Shown here one piece after another: positions 56,101-63,139 of a stretch of DNA of 64,000 nucleotides. Numbering within the stretch: position 1 is the stretch's first letter; the number at the start of each line of letters is the position of its first letter. A program made the position numbers and the translations under genes. The DNA comes from Tridacna crocea (lineage: Eukaryota; Mollusca; Bivalvia; Cardiida; Cardiidae): positions 19,855,231 through 19,919,230 of the forward strand of contig OX031060.1 of the NCBI GenBank assembly GCA_943736015.1, given 5' to 3'. The notes beneath the pieces are model-generated. The model was not told where the DNA came from, did not search any database, and saw nothing but the letters and a program-made list of their open reading frames with translations.

Positions 56101-59100
56101 GAGAGACAAGGTGGTTTACGGCCTGGACCTTTGAAAGACAGACCCAGGACTACTATCTGCCCAGGATGATTCAGACCATAACACAACAGGTTTACGACTT
56201 GCTTATTCAGCAGGCTTTTTTTGTCACAATCAGATACATTTTAGATGGTGGAGAAAATTTGGAAAACCATCATTTTCTTTCTGTAAAAAAGCGACCACAT
56301 AATCACTGTTTTAAAGATGTTGGCTTGCAGAAATGCCAATGTGTCACCTTTGGCTTCCCCTTTAGGCCAGACTTGCAGTTTTGAATTTTTTTTTTTCTGA
56401 ACTCATTACTAAACAACAAAATTTTGGACTAGTCAAAATTGAAAGCATTTGTAGACGACGAAATAAATGTGAATCAGAAATTGAAATTTGATTTGGAAAG
56501 GGTAGAAAACATTGTGGGAAAAGGAGAAAATGCTGGTTACCAGCATTTTCTCCTTTTCCCACAATGTTTTCAAAGACTTTCTTTCTCAGGGTTGTTAAAA
56601 GCCGGGATTGTGTGGTAAAGAATTAATGCAGAATTTGGATTTTTGTAATTAATAAATAGTGACTTGAGCAAATTATTAGATATTCTATGTGAAACCTTTT
56701 GACGTGAATTATCAAAATTTGCATATGAGGTAATAGATACTTTTTTTCCCTCACTAGCCTAACTTTTGTGACCTGGGGAAGCTTGATTTAAAACATTGTG
56801 GATAAAAGGAAGATATGCTGGTAACCAGTATTTTCTCCTTTCCTAACTGTGTTTTCTACTCTTTTATAGACAAATTCACTTAACCCTTTACTCTATAGAT
56901 ACTCATTTCCACGCATTGCTTGTAGGAGCCTTTGGAAAACATTGTGTCAAAAGATGAAATTGCTCGTGACGAGCAATTTCACCTTTTGTCACAATGTTTT
57001 CTATGCTATCAAAAAGTGTCATATACACATAAGAAACGGCTTCATCCTTATTGTTATTTAGGTCAATTATAGATACCAGAGAAATGCCTTATTGGGTAAA
57101 GGATTAATTCAGTTATATTTGTCTGTAAATCCTTTTGATTTGGACAAGTCTGAAATGCTGCTACATGTATATGGGAAAGAGTTAACCCTTTCCCAAACAA
57201 CAAATTTTGGACCCTTCCAAACCTAAAGAGTTTGCAGACGACAATTTTAGATTTGGAGAAAATTTCAGAAAGTTCAGAAAAGGGGTAGAAAACACTGTGG
57301 GAAAAAGGGAAATTGCTCATTACAAGCAATTTCTCCATTTCCCACAGTGTTTTCAAAGACTTTTACTGCAGACACGTAAAAATCAGGGCTTGTTTTGGAA
57401 AGGGTTAGTCAGTTACCTCAAAAATGCATGTCTTATGTCCATACAGTTACAAAAAAATTGTAAAACAGCCTTGAAAATAGATTAGATACTGTTAGCTCTT
57501 TCCCACCCAATCCAAGTTTTAGTTGAAGTAGCATTGCGTAGCAATAGAAAATTTGCTGTAGTGTGAGACTGTGGGGCTAAATGTCAGAATTATCCGATAC
57601 GTAGAGGGGAGTAAGTTCATTGTTATTGAATGATGGATGAATATAATAGAGTTATACGTGGATAAATTATGTCACTAACCAACTTATATGTATTGTAAGT
57701 GTGGGATATGTCATCGTGCTATATATTTCAACATGTTGAACTCTTTACCAAACCACAATATTTTAGGCTTGCCCAAATCGGAACCATTTGCAGACGACAA
57801 AATAAAAATGACTGAAAACTTGCCATTTCTTTCGTGAAGGGTAGAAAACATAGTAGGAAAAGGAGAAAATGCTGGTTACCAGTATTTTCTCCTTTTCCCA
57901 CTATGTTTTCCAAAGGCTTCAGCCCACCCAGGTGGCTCAGTGTTAGCATTTCGGACTCATGACCTTTTGGATGTGAGTTTGATACCTGCCGGAGGCGAAC
58001 TTTCTTTCTGGCGTATTTTCACCTCTCATCTCTGTTGAAGCATGTTCGAAAAGTAGTCGGTAGCTTTGGAAAGAAAGTTGTGTTAGTACTGGTATGAGAA
58101 AGCCAGGAAACACCTGTGCGTCACATACCTTAGCTATTAAAGTGGCGTTAAACCCCAATACAACCAACCAATACAACCAACCAAAGGCTTCTTTCTCCGG
58201 GTCGTCAAATGTAGGGATTGTGTGGTAATGGGTTAAGTGAATCTCTAGCACAAATTTGACATTCCAAATTCCATTTCCTGAGATATCTATGCTATACAAC
58301 TGCATTACTTTTTAGCTCTTTTAACTAGTCCAAATGGAAAGCGTTTGCAGACGACAAATTAAAAGTGATTCAAAAATTGAAACTTTATTTGGGAAGGCAA
58401 GAAAACATTGTGGGATAAGGAGAAAATGTTCTATTTCTTTAGATATCTTTCCTGTATTACTCTTTAACCCCTTCCCAAACAATCCTTGGTTTTCAGGGCC
58501 CTGAGAAAGAAGCCCTCTGAAAACATTGTGGGAAAAGGAGAAAATGCTGGTAACCAGCATTTTCTCCTTTTCCCACAATATTTTCAACCCTTTCTGGTAA
58601 CAATATTCAATTTTTGAGTCACGTTTATTTTGTTCTCTGCAAGTGCTTTCAATTTGGACCAGTTTGTAATTTTGTTGTTTGGTAGAGAGTTAATCATTTT
58701 ATAATCACATATGACTCTTGCTAGTATTAACTTATTACCAAATGACAATATTTTAGGCTTGTGGAAATTGAAAGCATTTGCAGACGACAAAATAAAAGTG
58801 ACTGAAAGTTTGAAATTTGTTTTGCAAAGGGTAGAAAACATTGTGGGGAAAGGAGAAAATGCTTGTTACCGGCATTTTCTCCTTTTCTCACAATGTTTTC
58901 TACAGGTTTCTTTCTCAGGGGTGTCAAAAGTAGGGATTGAATGGTAATGGGTTAAATGTCATTGTTGTATCATTTTTGCTGATGTACTGTTCATACAGAT
59001 TGTAAATCTATTATACCTGGAACTGGGTTTGACTGTATTTGACAGCATGAAGACACAGATTTTATCGGTGTGTGATATGTATATATTGAAGCCAGAAAAT

Positions 59101-61925
59101 CTTAAGGCAATACAATAAACTTGTAATCTTTTGGATGCAGGTGACTGTACCATTTGGGGATGCTGTGATAGCCACACTTGATACTTGTATAGGAAGTGAA
59201 ATCTGTGAAGAGCTGTGGTGCTGTAAAAGGTAAGATTAACGCTTTACCACACAATGACAACGTTTGACGCCCCTGGGAAAGAGGCCTTTTGAAGGCATTG
59301 TGGGAAAAGGAGATTATGCTGGTAGCCAGCATTTTCTCCTTTTTTCCACAATCATCAATGTTTTCTACCCTTTTAAGGAAAAAGTGCACCATATTAGCCA
59401 CATTGAAATTGTCGTCTACAAATCCTTTCAATTTGGACCAGTCTAAAATTTGCTCATGTGGTAAAGAGTTAACCAGCTGTTTTTCCCTATACAGTAGTGA
59501 GTTTATGAAATACTATATTAACTCATTACCAAACGACAGTATTTTGGGCTTGTCCAAATCAAAAGCATTTGCAGACAACAAAATAAAAGTGATTGAAAAT
59601 TTGAAATTTGTTTTGTGGAGGGTAGAAAATATTGTGGGAAAAGGGGAAAATGCTGGTTACCAGCATTTTCTCCTTTTCCCACAATGTTTTCAAATGCTTT
59701 CTTTCTCAGGGTCGTTTAAAGTCGGGATTGTGTGGTAAAGAGTTAACCCCGTGTGCCAATGACCCTGGTGAAAAGGGCTTTGGAAAACTACAGTCAGTGT
59801 TTGAGTCTTTTGTTATCTTCAAATGTTTTCAATTTGGATAAATATAATAAATAGAGTTTATTTCATCAGCTTGTGGTTAATATGCGAGTTTTCGCGGAAC
59901 TTTCCCTTGTGAGGCAAATATTTCCCCATATTAACCACAAGCTGATGAAAAAAATTATATACGAGTATTATATTTTATCTGATTATTTTATCAACGAATG
60001 CAAATTCAAAACTAGTGATCTCAAGTCAATAAACCAGATTTTTGATAGGAGGATATTAATCACTGTGATGGGGAAATAATTTCCCCCCAGCTTAAATTAC
60101 GTCATTTCTTTACCCATATAATTTCTATAAGTAGACACATGAAATATGATATTTTGTAGTCTACTGAAGAGTGAAGGGGGAACTGGAAATTATTTCTTTT
60201 AATTTCAGTCGACACATAGATATGAGTCTGGATGGTGTGGAGATTATTGCCAATGGTAGTGGTAGTCATCATGAATTACGTAAAGCCTACGTAAGGGTGG
60301 ATCTTATAAAATCTGCTACAATGAAGGTAATTGTTTGAATGAATGTATTGTACAGAGTGTGCTTTTATGCGGTTTCTAAATTAACCCTTTCCCAAACGAC
60401 AAACTCTTGCATTAGACCAAATTGAAAGCATTTGCAGATGACAATTCAACTCTTACTGGAAAAGATCATTTCTATCTATGATAGGCTAGAAAACATTGTG
60501 GGAAAAGGAGAATATGCTGGTTACCAGCATTTTCTCTTTTTCCCACAATGTTTTCAAAAGAATACTATTACAGACCCGTAAAAACCAGGGATTGTTTGGG
60601 AGAGGATTAAACAGTATTGATACTTTAGACCATGAGATCTCTATTCACCAACCATTCCAAATTGCATTCTTAGTGTAATACTAAATTTAGAAAGTAGCAC
60701 AATTTCTGATTGGCTGATCCAGTTGGTTTAGCTAATTAGAAATTGTGTTACTGTGTTTTGATAACTTTGAAGTACCTGAGACTTCGGGTAAACTTGCTTT
60801 AGAATGGTTGAGAAGTAGATCAAATGAATTAACCCCTTCCCAAACAACAAAGTTGAGACTCCTCCAAGGTTAAAGTAAAAGCAGACAGAATTTTTGGTAT
60901 CGATGCAAATGAACTTACAAATTTGAATAGGAGTGAAAATACAACTGGGAAGGGAGATAAGTTAACTCTTTACCAAACGACAAAATTTCGGACTAGTCCA
61001 AATTGAAAGCATTTGCAGACATTTTGCCGAAATTTTGTCGTTTGGTAAAGAGTTAACTGTCACTTTATATAAACTACCTTGTCTATTTATATATGATTTT
61101 TTAAAGATTATCTAAAATTTAAACCTTTTACACACAATCAATATTCACAGTGATCCTGACAAGGAAAGCTTTTGAAAAAACATGGTGTTGGAAAAGGTGA
61201 AAATGCTGGTAATTGGTGAATAGCATTTTCCTCTTTTCCCAGAATTTGCAGATAACAAAATAAATGTGACCGAAAAATTGAAATTTGGTTTGGGAAGAGG
61301 GTAAACATTGTGGGCAAAGGAGAAAATGCTGGTTACCAGCATTTTCTCCTTTTCCCTCAATGTTTTCAAAAGGCTCCTTTCTCAGGGTCGTTAAAAGTCG
61401 GGATCGCGTGGTAAAGAGTTTAACAGAGAAAAGACATGATTCAGTGAGTTGATTGAATCACATGAACTGAGAAAGAAAATGTTCACTGTTCAAAGAAACA
61501 AAGATGTTTAAATACTGAACAATCTGATACAGCAGTGTAGTTGCAGATCTAAATTTTTTAACAGATAAGAAAATCTTAGACTTTGCTGAAATTCACAGCA
61601 CTTGCAGACAACAAAATAATTGTGTTGTTCAAATAATGGAAATTGTCTTTGAACTTTATTGGAAGAGGAAAAAATGCTAGTTACCAGTATTTTCTTCTGT
61701 TCTGTCATTATTTTCAAAAGCCATCTTCCTTAGGGTCATTAAAAGTTTGATGGTTTAGTAGAGTTATAGAAATGTGTTAATGTTTATTTGCAGTGTGGTG
61801 GTGTATATATATTTGCTAATCTGATGGGCTGTGATGGAGAAAGAGTATTCTATGATGGTTGTTCAATGGTGGCTGTAAATGGGAAAATTGTTAGTCAGGG
61901 TCCACAGTTTACCATGAAAGATGTA
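32029..61925 (+). CDS. NADSYN1: NADSYN1 (glutamine-dependent NAD+ synthetase), 5' eight coding exons
   Basis: Makes NAD+ from nicotinic acid adenine dinucleotide, ATP and glutamine in the cytosol. Coding exons: 32029-32113, 44738-44798, 51597-51713, 52855-52908, 56048-56189, 59141-59229, 60209-60326, 61794-61925. All junctions keep frame, giving 266 residues of the N-terminal nitrilase-type glutaminase domain. The catalytic triad falls at the family positions: E45 (in GPELEIC), K114 (in LLIRPKM) and C175 (in CIGSEIC). The start [10 protein letters not shown] and [11 protein letters not shown] match the vertebrate protein closely from memory. The ammonia tunnel partner and synthetase domain (SGGVDS loop) lie right of the window. 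Intron 1 is 12.6 kb, swollen by nested transposons. Confidence 0.96.
32815..33848. mobile_element. hAT-like insertion (CAGTGTTCCC-type ends, 6 bp duplication)
   Basis: Starts CAGAGTTCCC and ends GGGAACACTG, with CAGAAA on both sides (32809-32814, 33849-33854). The uninterrupted opposite arm of the host foldback reads straight through this site, which proves the insertion. No coding capacity seen. A stretch near 33370-33470 also occurs in the element at 42963. Confidence 0.8.
34480..34680. mobile_element. Decayed type-3 hairpin MITE
   Basis: Begins ACTTTCCCAAACAACAAATT and ends TGGGAAAGG. The central palindrome is largely lost (only a GAGCAATTTC stub remains). Confidence 0.6.
35375..35481 (+). 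repeat. Short AACACGTG-headed, TAAAAA-tailed element
   Basis: Head hairpin GTGTTTGTGAAACAC, then ATGCCCCCG (35401-35409), a GGACAGGCGGACAAGG stretch, and a tail CGGGACATAAAAA whose CGGGACAT is nearly complementary to the ATGCCCCCG arm. A small, decayed member of the group described at 17794. Confidence 0.55.
35866..36035. mobile_element. Partial type-1 hairpin MITE
   Basis: TAACTTTTTACCAAACGACA start and a central palindrome with decayed arms; the right end is missing. Another stub lies at 35640-35765. Confidence 0.6.
38345..38396. repeat. CA/CG microsatellite
   Basis: Run of alternating purine/pyrimidine (CACACACGCACATGCGCGCG and continuing), about 50 bases, able to adopt Z-DNA. Confidence 0.85.
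38640..38790 (-). repeat. tRNA-like SINE head fragment
   Basis: Read on the minus strand there is a TAGCTCAGATGG-like A box, a decayed B-box region, and a tail toward 38640. No acceptor-stem pairing, so not a tRNA gene. Confidence 0.4.
39330..41225. repeat. Satellite of ~180 bp units, about ten copies
   Basis: Each unit runs through TTACATTCCGTAACATTTCG, TTGTCGCCTCGTCCAC, GTGAATTAGGCATCTAC, ATACATTTTGGATCTG, a GTGTGCGTGCGTGCATATG tract and TTATCCTTTAATAAGC. Spacing of the TTTTGGATCTG word is 165-194 bases. Diverged copies continue to 41958 without the GT tract. Confidence 0.85.
41989..42781. repeat. Element with GTGTATTC..GGCCC inverted ends and an internal ~200 bp duplication
   Basis: The left end GTGTATTCTCTGGCCCC and the right end GGGCCGGGGAATACAC are inverted. 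ATTCCCGGC/GCCGGGAAT lies further in on both sides. Internally a unit with TTAGCACCAAATTAAAGCTT occurs twice (42085 and 42280). Confidence 0.6.
42963..44133. mobile_element. hAT-type MITE (1171 bp) with exact 8 bp target duplication
   Basis: Ends TAGGGCTCCGTACCGGT and ACCGATACGGAGCCTTA. GTGTTTAT at 42955-42962 and 44134-44141. The opposite arm of the host foldback (near 32510) shows the empty site. Internal CGATATATATCG and TATCGATACAAATATCG words are palindromic. No transposase. Confidence 0.9.
44340..44695. mobile_element. Partial copy of the 31003 foldback, split by a TTAA MITE
   Basis: Begins CTTCAGTCTGAAGGTTATTT and resumes after the MITE with AGTACGATTTTACCGGCATC, matching 31003-31135 in order. 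The MITE occupies 44405-44630, at the TTAA that is intact at 31066-31070 in the other copy. Confidence 0.7.
44405..44630. mobile_element. Hairpin MITE, TTAA-flanked
   Basis: TTAA at 44405 and 44627; left end type 3 (CCTTTCCCAAACAATCCC), core type 1 (TGCTGGTAACCAGCA). Inserted in a foldback copy whose relative at 31003 shows the empty TTAA site. Confidence 0.9.
44738..44798 (+). CDS. NADSYN1: NADSYN1 coding exon 2 (catalytic Glu45)
   Basis: Acceptor GGATAG/GTATTC, with only a weak pyrimidine tract further upstream. Donor ATCTG/GTATGC. Encodes [22 protein letters not shown] hairpin MITE begins about 14 bases after the donor. Confidence 0.92.
44812..45010. mobile_element. Type-1 hairpin MITE at the NADSYN1 exon 2 donor
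   Basis: Starts ATAACTCTTTACCAAACGAC, 13-14 bases into the intron; right end mutated (GGGGAAGGGTTTA). Confidence 0.8.
45116..45348. mobile_element. Type-1 hairpin MITE
   Basis: TTAA at 45116 and 45345; centre TGCTGGTAACCAGCA. Confidence 0.9.
45505..46475. mobile_element. Element whose inverted ends are tandem TTCGTCC words
   Basis: Left end GGGCTTGTTCGTCCC plus three more TTCGTCC units (45515-45605); right end 46360-46470 has GACGAACAAGCCC several times, inverted. It contains a SINE at 45955. The sequences outside it (45470-45504 and 46476 on) look like one older repeat that it split. Confidence 0.65.
45955..46150 (-). repeat. SINE with tRNA-like head
   Basis: Minus-strand GGTCCTGAGTTCGATTCTCG (B box) and GTGACGTAGAGCATCGG, then the core AGTACTGGTGTAGTTCCCAG shared with 20063 and 24565. 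Confidence 0.7.
46500..47610. repeat. Tandem array, ~155 bp unit, about seven diverged copies
   Basis: Word GGTCAAGGTCACAGTGACC recurs near 46620, 46785, 46940, 47099, 47240, 47395 and 47555, each with ATATAGACCAAACCTTGTCC and GATCCCTATTGATTTTGAG. Confidence 0.8.
47822..48089. repeat. Copy of the 17066 repeat, cut by a SINE
   Basis: Shares GCCAAAAAAGGAAAAGGTAT and TTAACCACAAGCTGATGAAA with 17066-17425. It continues after the SINE at 48350. Confidence 0.75.
48090..48349 (+). repeat. tRNA-headed SINE, complete, 13 bp target duplication
   Basis: 260 bp. GGTGGCTCAGTGGTGAGC (A box) and GGTTGTGAGTTCGATACC (B box), body, then GCGTTAAACCCC and a CCAACC tail. ATGAAATATGATA flanks at 48077-48089 and 48350-48362. 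Confidence 0.92.
48662..48890. mobile_element. Type-2 hairpin MITE, intact
   Basis: TTAA at 48662 and 48887; GGCAAAATGTGAAATTGC arm, centre CTCGTCACGAG. Opposite orientation to 3195. Confidence 0.92.
49159..49386. mobile_element. Type-1 hairpin MITE
   Basis: TTAA at 49159 and 49383; a truncated second copy starts from the same right TTAA and runs to about 49520. A third decayed copy lies at 49650-49875. Confidence 0.9.
49960..50425. repeat. Dispersed repeat, copy A (GTGAAAATATTACC hairpin)
   Basis: GGTGAAAGATTGAAATTTAT pairs with ATAAATTTCGATCTTTTACC; then ATTTCATGCTTTTTAACCC to GGAAAGCATGAAAT, an inner element with inverted ends. A close copy lies at 53105-53545. Confidence 0.75.
50440..50645. 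mobile_element. Partial type-1 MITE
   Basis: TTAGACTGGTCCAAATTGAA to TTGTTTGGTAAAAGGTTAA; the left terminus is missing, the centre GGTGGGCACCAACA has decayed. Confidence 0.7.
51005..51430. repeat. Direct repeat pair, ~100 bp
   Basis: 51015-51110 and 51325-51420 share TGGATCTTA, CTGATTGAGCCC and GATGCGCCCTCTATTGGAT. A MITE right half follows (51440-51553). Confidence 0.65.
51597..51713 (+). CDS. NADSYN1: NADSYN1 coding exon 3
   Basis: Acceptor TTTCAG/TGGTTA; donor GGAAT/GTAAGC. Encodes [19 protein letters not shown] and [19 protein letters not shown]. Confidence 0.95.
51995..52222. mobile_element. Type-3 hairpin MITE
   Basis: CTAACCCTTTCCCAAACGAC start and GGGAAAGGGTAAA end (both TTAA decayed); centre GCTCGTTATGAAC. 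Confidence 0.85.
52321..52548. mobile_element. Type-1 hairpin MITE, shares right TTAA with the next
   Basis: TTAA at 52321 and 52545; perfect centre; arms ACATGTAGG / CCCACAGTG slightly decayed. Confidence 0.93.
52545..52773. mobile_element. Type-1 hairpin MITE abutting the previous copy
   Basis: TTAA at 52545 and 52770. Same orientation as its neighbour. Lies about 80 bases before NADSYN1 exon 4. Confidence 0.93.
52855..52908 (+). CDS. NADSYN1: NADSYN1 coding exon 4
   Basis: Acceptor TTTTTGTAG/GCCTGT; donor AACAA/GTAAGT. Encodes [19 protein letters not shown] (human [19 protein letters not shown]). Confidence 0.95.
53105..53545. repeat. Dispersed repeat, copy B
   Basis: Same order as 49960-50425, including GACGTCATATTTCCCATCTG and AACAAGAACATGAAA. 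The hairpin GGTAATATTTCCACTTGTGA is tighter here. Confidence 0.75.
53782..55020 (-). repeat. AACAAGAG-headed, TAAAAA-tailed element (GGGGAGCATA family)
   Basis: Read on the minus strand: head AACAAGAGCCGTCAGAGACA (55020 down), arm TTATGCTCCCCGAA (54998-54985), body with repeated GAAGCCCCCTTTTTCC words, a GGACGGAYGGACGG stretch, then arm TTCGGGGAGCATAA (53798-53785) and AAAAA. The two arms are perfectly complementary over 14 bases. Confidence 0.85.
55075..55375. repeat. 51 bp tandem repeat, six copies
   Basis: Unit TTGCCATTTTGCTATTTGGT then AACAAGTGAATATATTATGTG and GTCTAAA. Since 51 is a multiple of 3, it reads as repeated [17 protein letters not shown], but there is no gene context. The unit resembles a MITE end (TTTGGTAA). 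Confidence 0.88.
55434..55955. mobile_element. Cluster of three type-1 MITEs
   Basis: Copy 1 at 55434-55659 (TTAA at left, GGGTTGA at right) runs into a shortened copy (to ~55755) and a third (to ~55955, TTTGGTAATGGGTTAA). Centres TGCTGGTTACCAGCA, TGCTGATAACCAGCA and TGCTGATAACCACCA. Confidence 0.8.
56048..56189 (+). CDS. NADSYN1: NADSYN1 coding exon 5 (catalytic Lys114)
   Basis: Acceptor TTTTTAG/GAAGAT; donor CAACAG/GTTTAC. Encodes [26 protein letters not shown] and [13 protein letters not shown]. Confidence 0.95.
56399..56625. mobile_element. Type-1 hairpin MITE
   Basis: CTCATTACTAAACAACAAAA start, GTGGTAAAGAATTAA end; hairpin arms perfect. Confidence 0.88.
56880..57107. mobile_element. 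Type-2 hairpin MITE
   Basis: TTAA at 56880 and 57104; CCCTTTACTCTATAGATACT, centre GCTCGTGACGAGC. A remnant of another copy lies at 56760-56880. Confidence 0.93.
57182..57406. mobile_element. Type-3 hairpin MITE
   Basis: TTAA at 57182; CCCTTTCCCAAACAAC start, GGAAAGGGTTAG end; centre GCTCATTACAAGC; arms ACACTGTGGG/CCCACAGTGT. Confidence 0.9.
57736..58236. mobile_element. Type-1 hairpin MITE split by a SINE
   Basis: The MITE spans 57736-57920 plus 58192-58236 (TTAA at 58233). Arms ATAGTAGG and CCCACTAT differ together from the ATTGTGGG/CCCACAAT consensus at the central position. Confidence 0.9.
57921..58180 (+). repeat. tRNA-headed SINE, complete, 11 bp target duplication
   Basis: 260 bp, same family as 48090; GGTGGCTCAGTG and GGATGTGAGTTTGATACC; CCAACCAATACAACCAACC tail. 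CCAAAGGCTTC at 57910-57920 and 58181-58191, inside a MITE. Confidence 0.93.
58464..58693. mobile_element. Hairpin MITE, type-3 left end with type-1 core
   Basis: TTAA at 58464 and 58690; a MITE fragment without its right half precedes it (58320-58430). Confidence 0.92.
58727..58955. mobile_element. Type-1 hairpin MITE
   Basis: TTAA at 58727 and 58952; centre TGCTTGTTACCGGCA. Confidence 0.93.
59141..59229 (+). CDS. NADSYN1: NADSYN1 coding exon 6 (catalytic Cys175)
   Basis: Acceptor GGATGCAG/GTGACT; donor AAAAG/GTAAGA. Encodes [20 protein letters not shown] then ICEELW. The TTAA of a MITE sits at intron positions 7-10. Confidence 0.95.
59236..59472. mobile_element. Type-1 hairpin MITE at the NADSYN1 exon 6 donor
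   Basis: TTAA at 59236 (intron bases 7-10) and 59469; centre TGCTGGTAGCCAGCA; a small ATCATC insertion sits in the right arm. Confidence 0.93.
59518..59746. mobile_element. Type-1 hairpin MITE, intact
   Basis: TTAA at 59518 and 59743; near-perfect hairpin. Confidence 0.94.
59865..60150. repeat. Shortened copy of the 17066 repeat
   Basis: GTTTATTTCATCAGCTTGTG and CACAAGCTGATGAAA stem, followed by AACTAGTGATCTCAAGTCAA as at 17066. The internal loop is reduced. Ends about 60 bases before NADSYN1 exon 7. Confidence 0.75.
60209..60326 (+). CDS. NADSYN1: NADSYN1 coding exon 7
   Basis: Acceptor AATTTCAG/TCGACA; donor ATGAAG/GTAATT. Encodes [20 protein letters not shown] then [12 protein letters not shown]. 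Confidence 0.95.
60381..60610. mobile_element. Hairpin MITE, type-3 ends with type-1 core
   Basis: 230 bp; TTAA at 60381 and 60607; starts 54 bases after NADSYN1 exon 7. Confidence 0.93.
60688..60762. repeat. Short hairpin repeat (AATTTCTGATTGGCT)
   Basis: AGCACAATTTCTGATTGGCT and AGCTAATTAGAAATTGTGTT pair; third copy of the 15355/21250 family. Confidence 0.7.
60962..61056. mobile_element. 95 bp minimal MITE, two ends only
   Basis: TTAA at 60962 and 61053. The two ends form a near-perfect ~30 bp inverted pair (CTCTTTACCAAACGACAAAA); the central hairpin and one distinct flank are gone. A broken type-3 copy precedes it (60829-60960). Confidence 0.9.
61120..61425. mobile_element. Fusion of two type-1 MITE pieces
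   Basis: A first piece with AAATGCTGGTAATTGGTG (decayed hairpin) runs into a second starting CAGATAACAAAATAAATGTG with a good hairpin. Ends GTGGTAAAGAGTTTAA. Confidence 0.75.
61794..61925 (+). CDS. NADSYN1: NADSYN1 coding exon 8
   Basis: Acceptor ATTTGCAG/TGTGGT. Encodes [38 protein letters not shown] and FTMKDV. The donor is taken as GATGTA/GTATGT (61925/61926). A donor three bases earlier (GAT/GTAGTA) is possible and also in phase 0. Confidence 0.92.
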
Positions 61926-62607
61926 GTATGTACATGTATATTACATTTTTGACTCCACACCTTTTAACTCCTCCATCCCCAAATAGGCACCAACTCTTTT
62001 TGATGTAAGAAAATTAATTCCATCGCTTAGTTTAGCATCAGTTACAAGAATAGTTTAGATCCACAGTCATACAATACGCTAAATATGTTCTCTTCTTGAT
62101 GTAGGCCATTCTTGAATGCTAATGATGTTCTCTGTGATAGTGCAAGGGTTCAGTTATGTCAAGGTTTAAGAATGGAGAAATGGTTTTGCCTTCTACAGAA
62201 ACCTTTATAATTTTAATAAAAGGTCATACATATCAGGGATATAAAACTGTTTTATCTACTCACCCAGTAGGGCAGGTTAAAGGTGTTAAAGGTTATTGGC
62301 CCTGCAGAGTTTTTCACTTGCCTTTTTAAAATACTAGTCTACTAAAATTGAGTTATGTGATTAATTGAATCTGTATTTACACATTATTTTGATCTAAAAT
62401 AAATATCAAGAAATGTTATCATGTCTTAATTAATTTTCAAGGGTAAAATAAACAAACTGATGGTGTTCCCTACACTTCTACTAAAAATGATTGTCTGCTT
62501 TGTCAAATTTTATGAACAAATATCTTGCTGTTCAAGCGCAAAATCAACTTAATTTGTTTACGGAATTGTGTTTCTAAGTAACCGTCTTTCAGTGCATTTA
62601 TAATGAT
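61926..62607. other. Start of NADSYN1 intron 8, no gene or repeat recognised
   Basis: AT-rich intronic sequence without MITEs or exon candidates. NADSYN1's next exon is not seen before the right edge. Confidence 0.5.
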
Positions 62608-62833
62608 TTAACTCTTTACCACACAATCCTGATTTTAAACAACCCTAAGTAAGAAGCCCTCTAAAAAAAAATTGAAGGGAAAAGGAAAAAATGCTGGTAA
62701 CCAGTATTTTCTCATTTTCCTTCAATGTTGTCTTACCTTCCCAAAACTTATTTCAAATTTTCAGTTACTTTTATTTGATGTCTGCAAATGCTTTCAATTT
62801 GGTCTAAAATTTTGTCGTTTGGTAAAGAGTTAA
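62608..62833. mobile_element. Type-1 hairpin MITE with paired arm changes
   Basis: TTAA at 62608 and 62830. Arms ATTGAAGGGAAAAGG and TTTTCCTTCAATG carry matching changes from the ATTGTGGG/CCCACAAT consensus. Confidence 0.92.
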
Positions 62834-63055
62834 ATCTTTACCATACAAAATTTTAGGCTAGTCAAAATTAACAGCATTTGCAGACGACAAAATGAACGTG
62901 AATGAAGAATCGAAATTTGATTTCGGGAGGGTACAAAACATGGTTGGAAAAGGAGAAAATGCTGGATACCAGCATTTTCTCCTTTTCCCACAATGTTTTC
63001 AAGAGGTTTCTTTCATGGGGTCGTTAAAAGTCGGGATTGTGCGGTAAAGGGTTAA
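62830..63055. mobile_element. Type-1 hairpin MITE abutting the previous copy
   Basis: Shares TTAA 62830; right TTAA 63052; first part of a ~520 bp duplicated block. Confidence 0.9.
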
Positions 63056-63139
63056 TCAATTTAAGGAAACAGAGGTCATGCCACTTCATCAGAAATATTG
63101 TTAGAAAACCACTGAACCAGTTTTGAATTCCCTGAGCTA

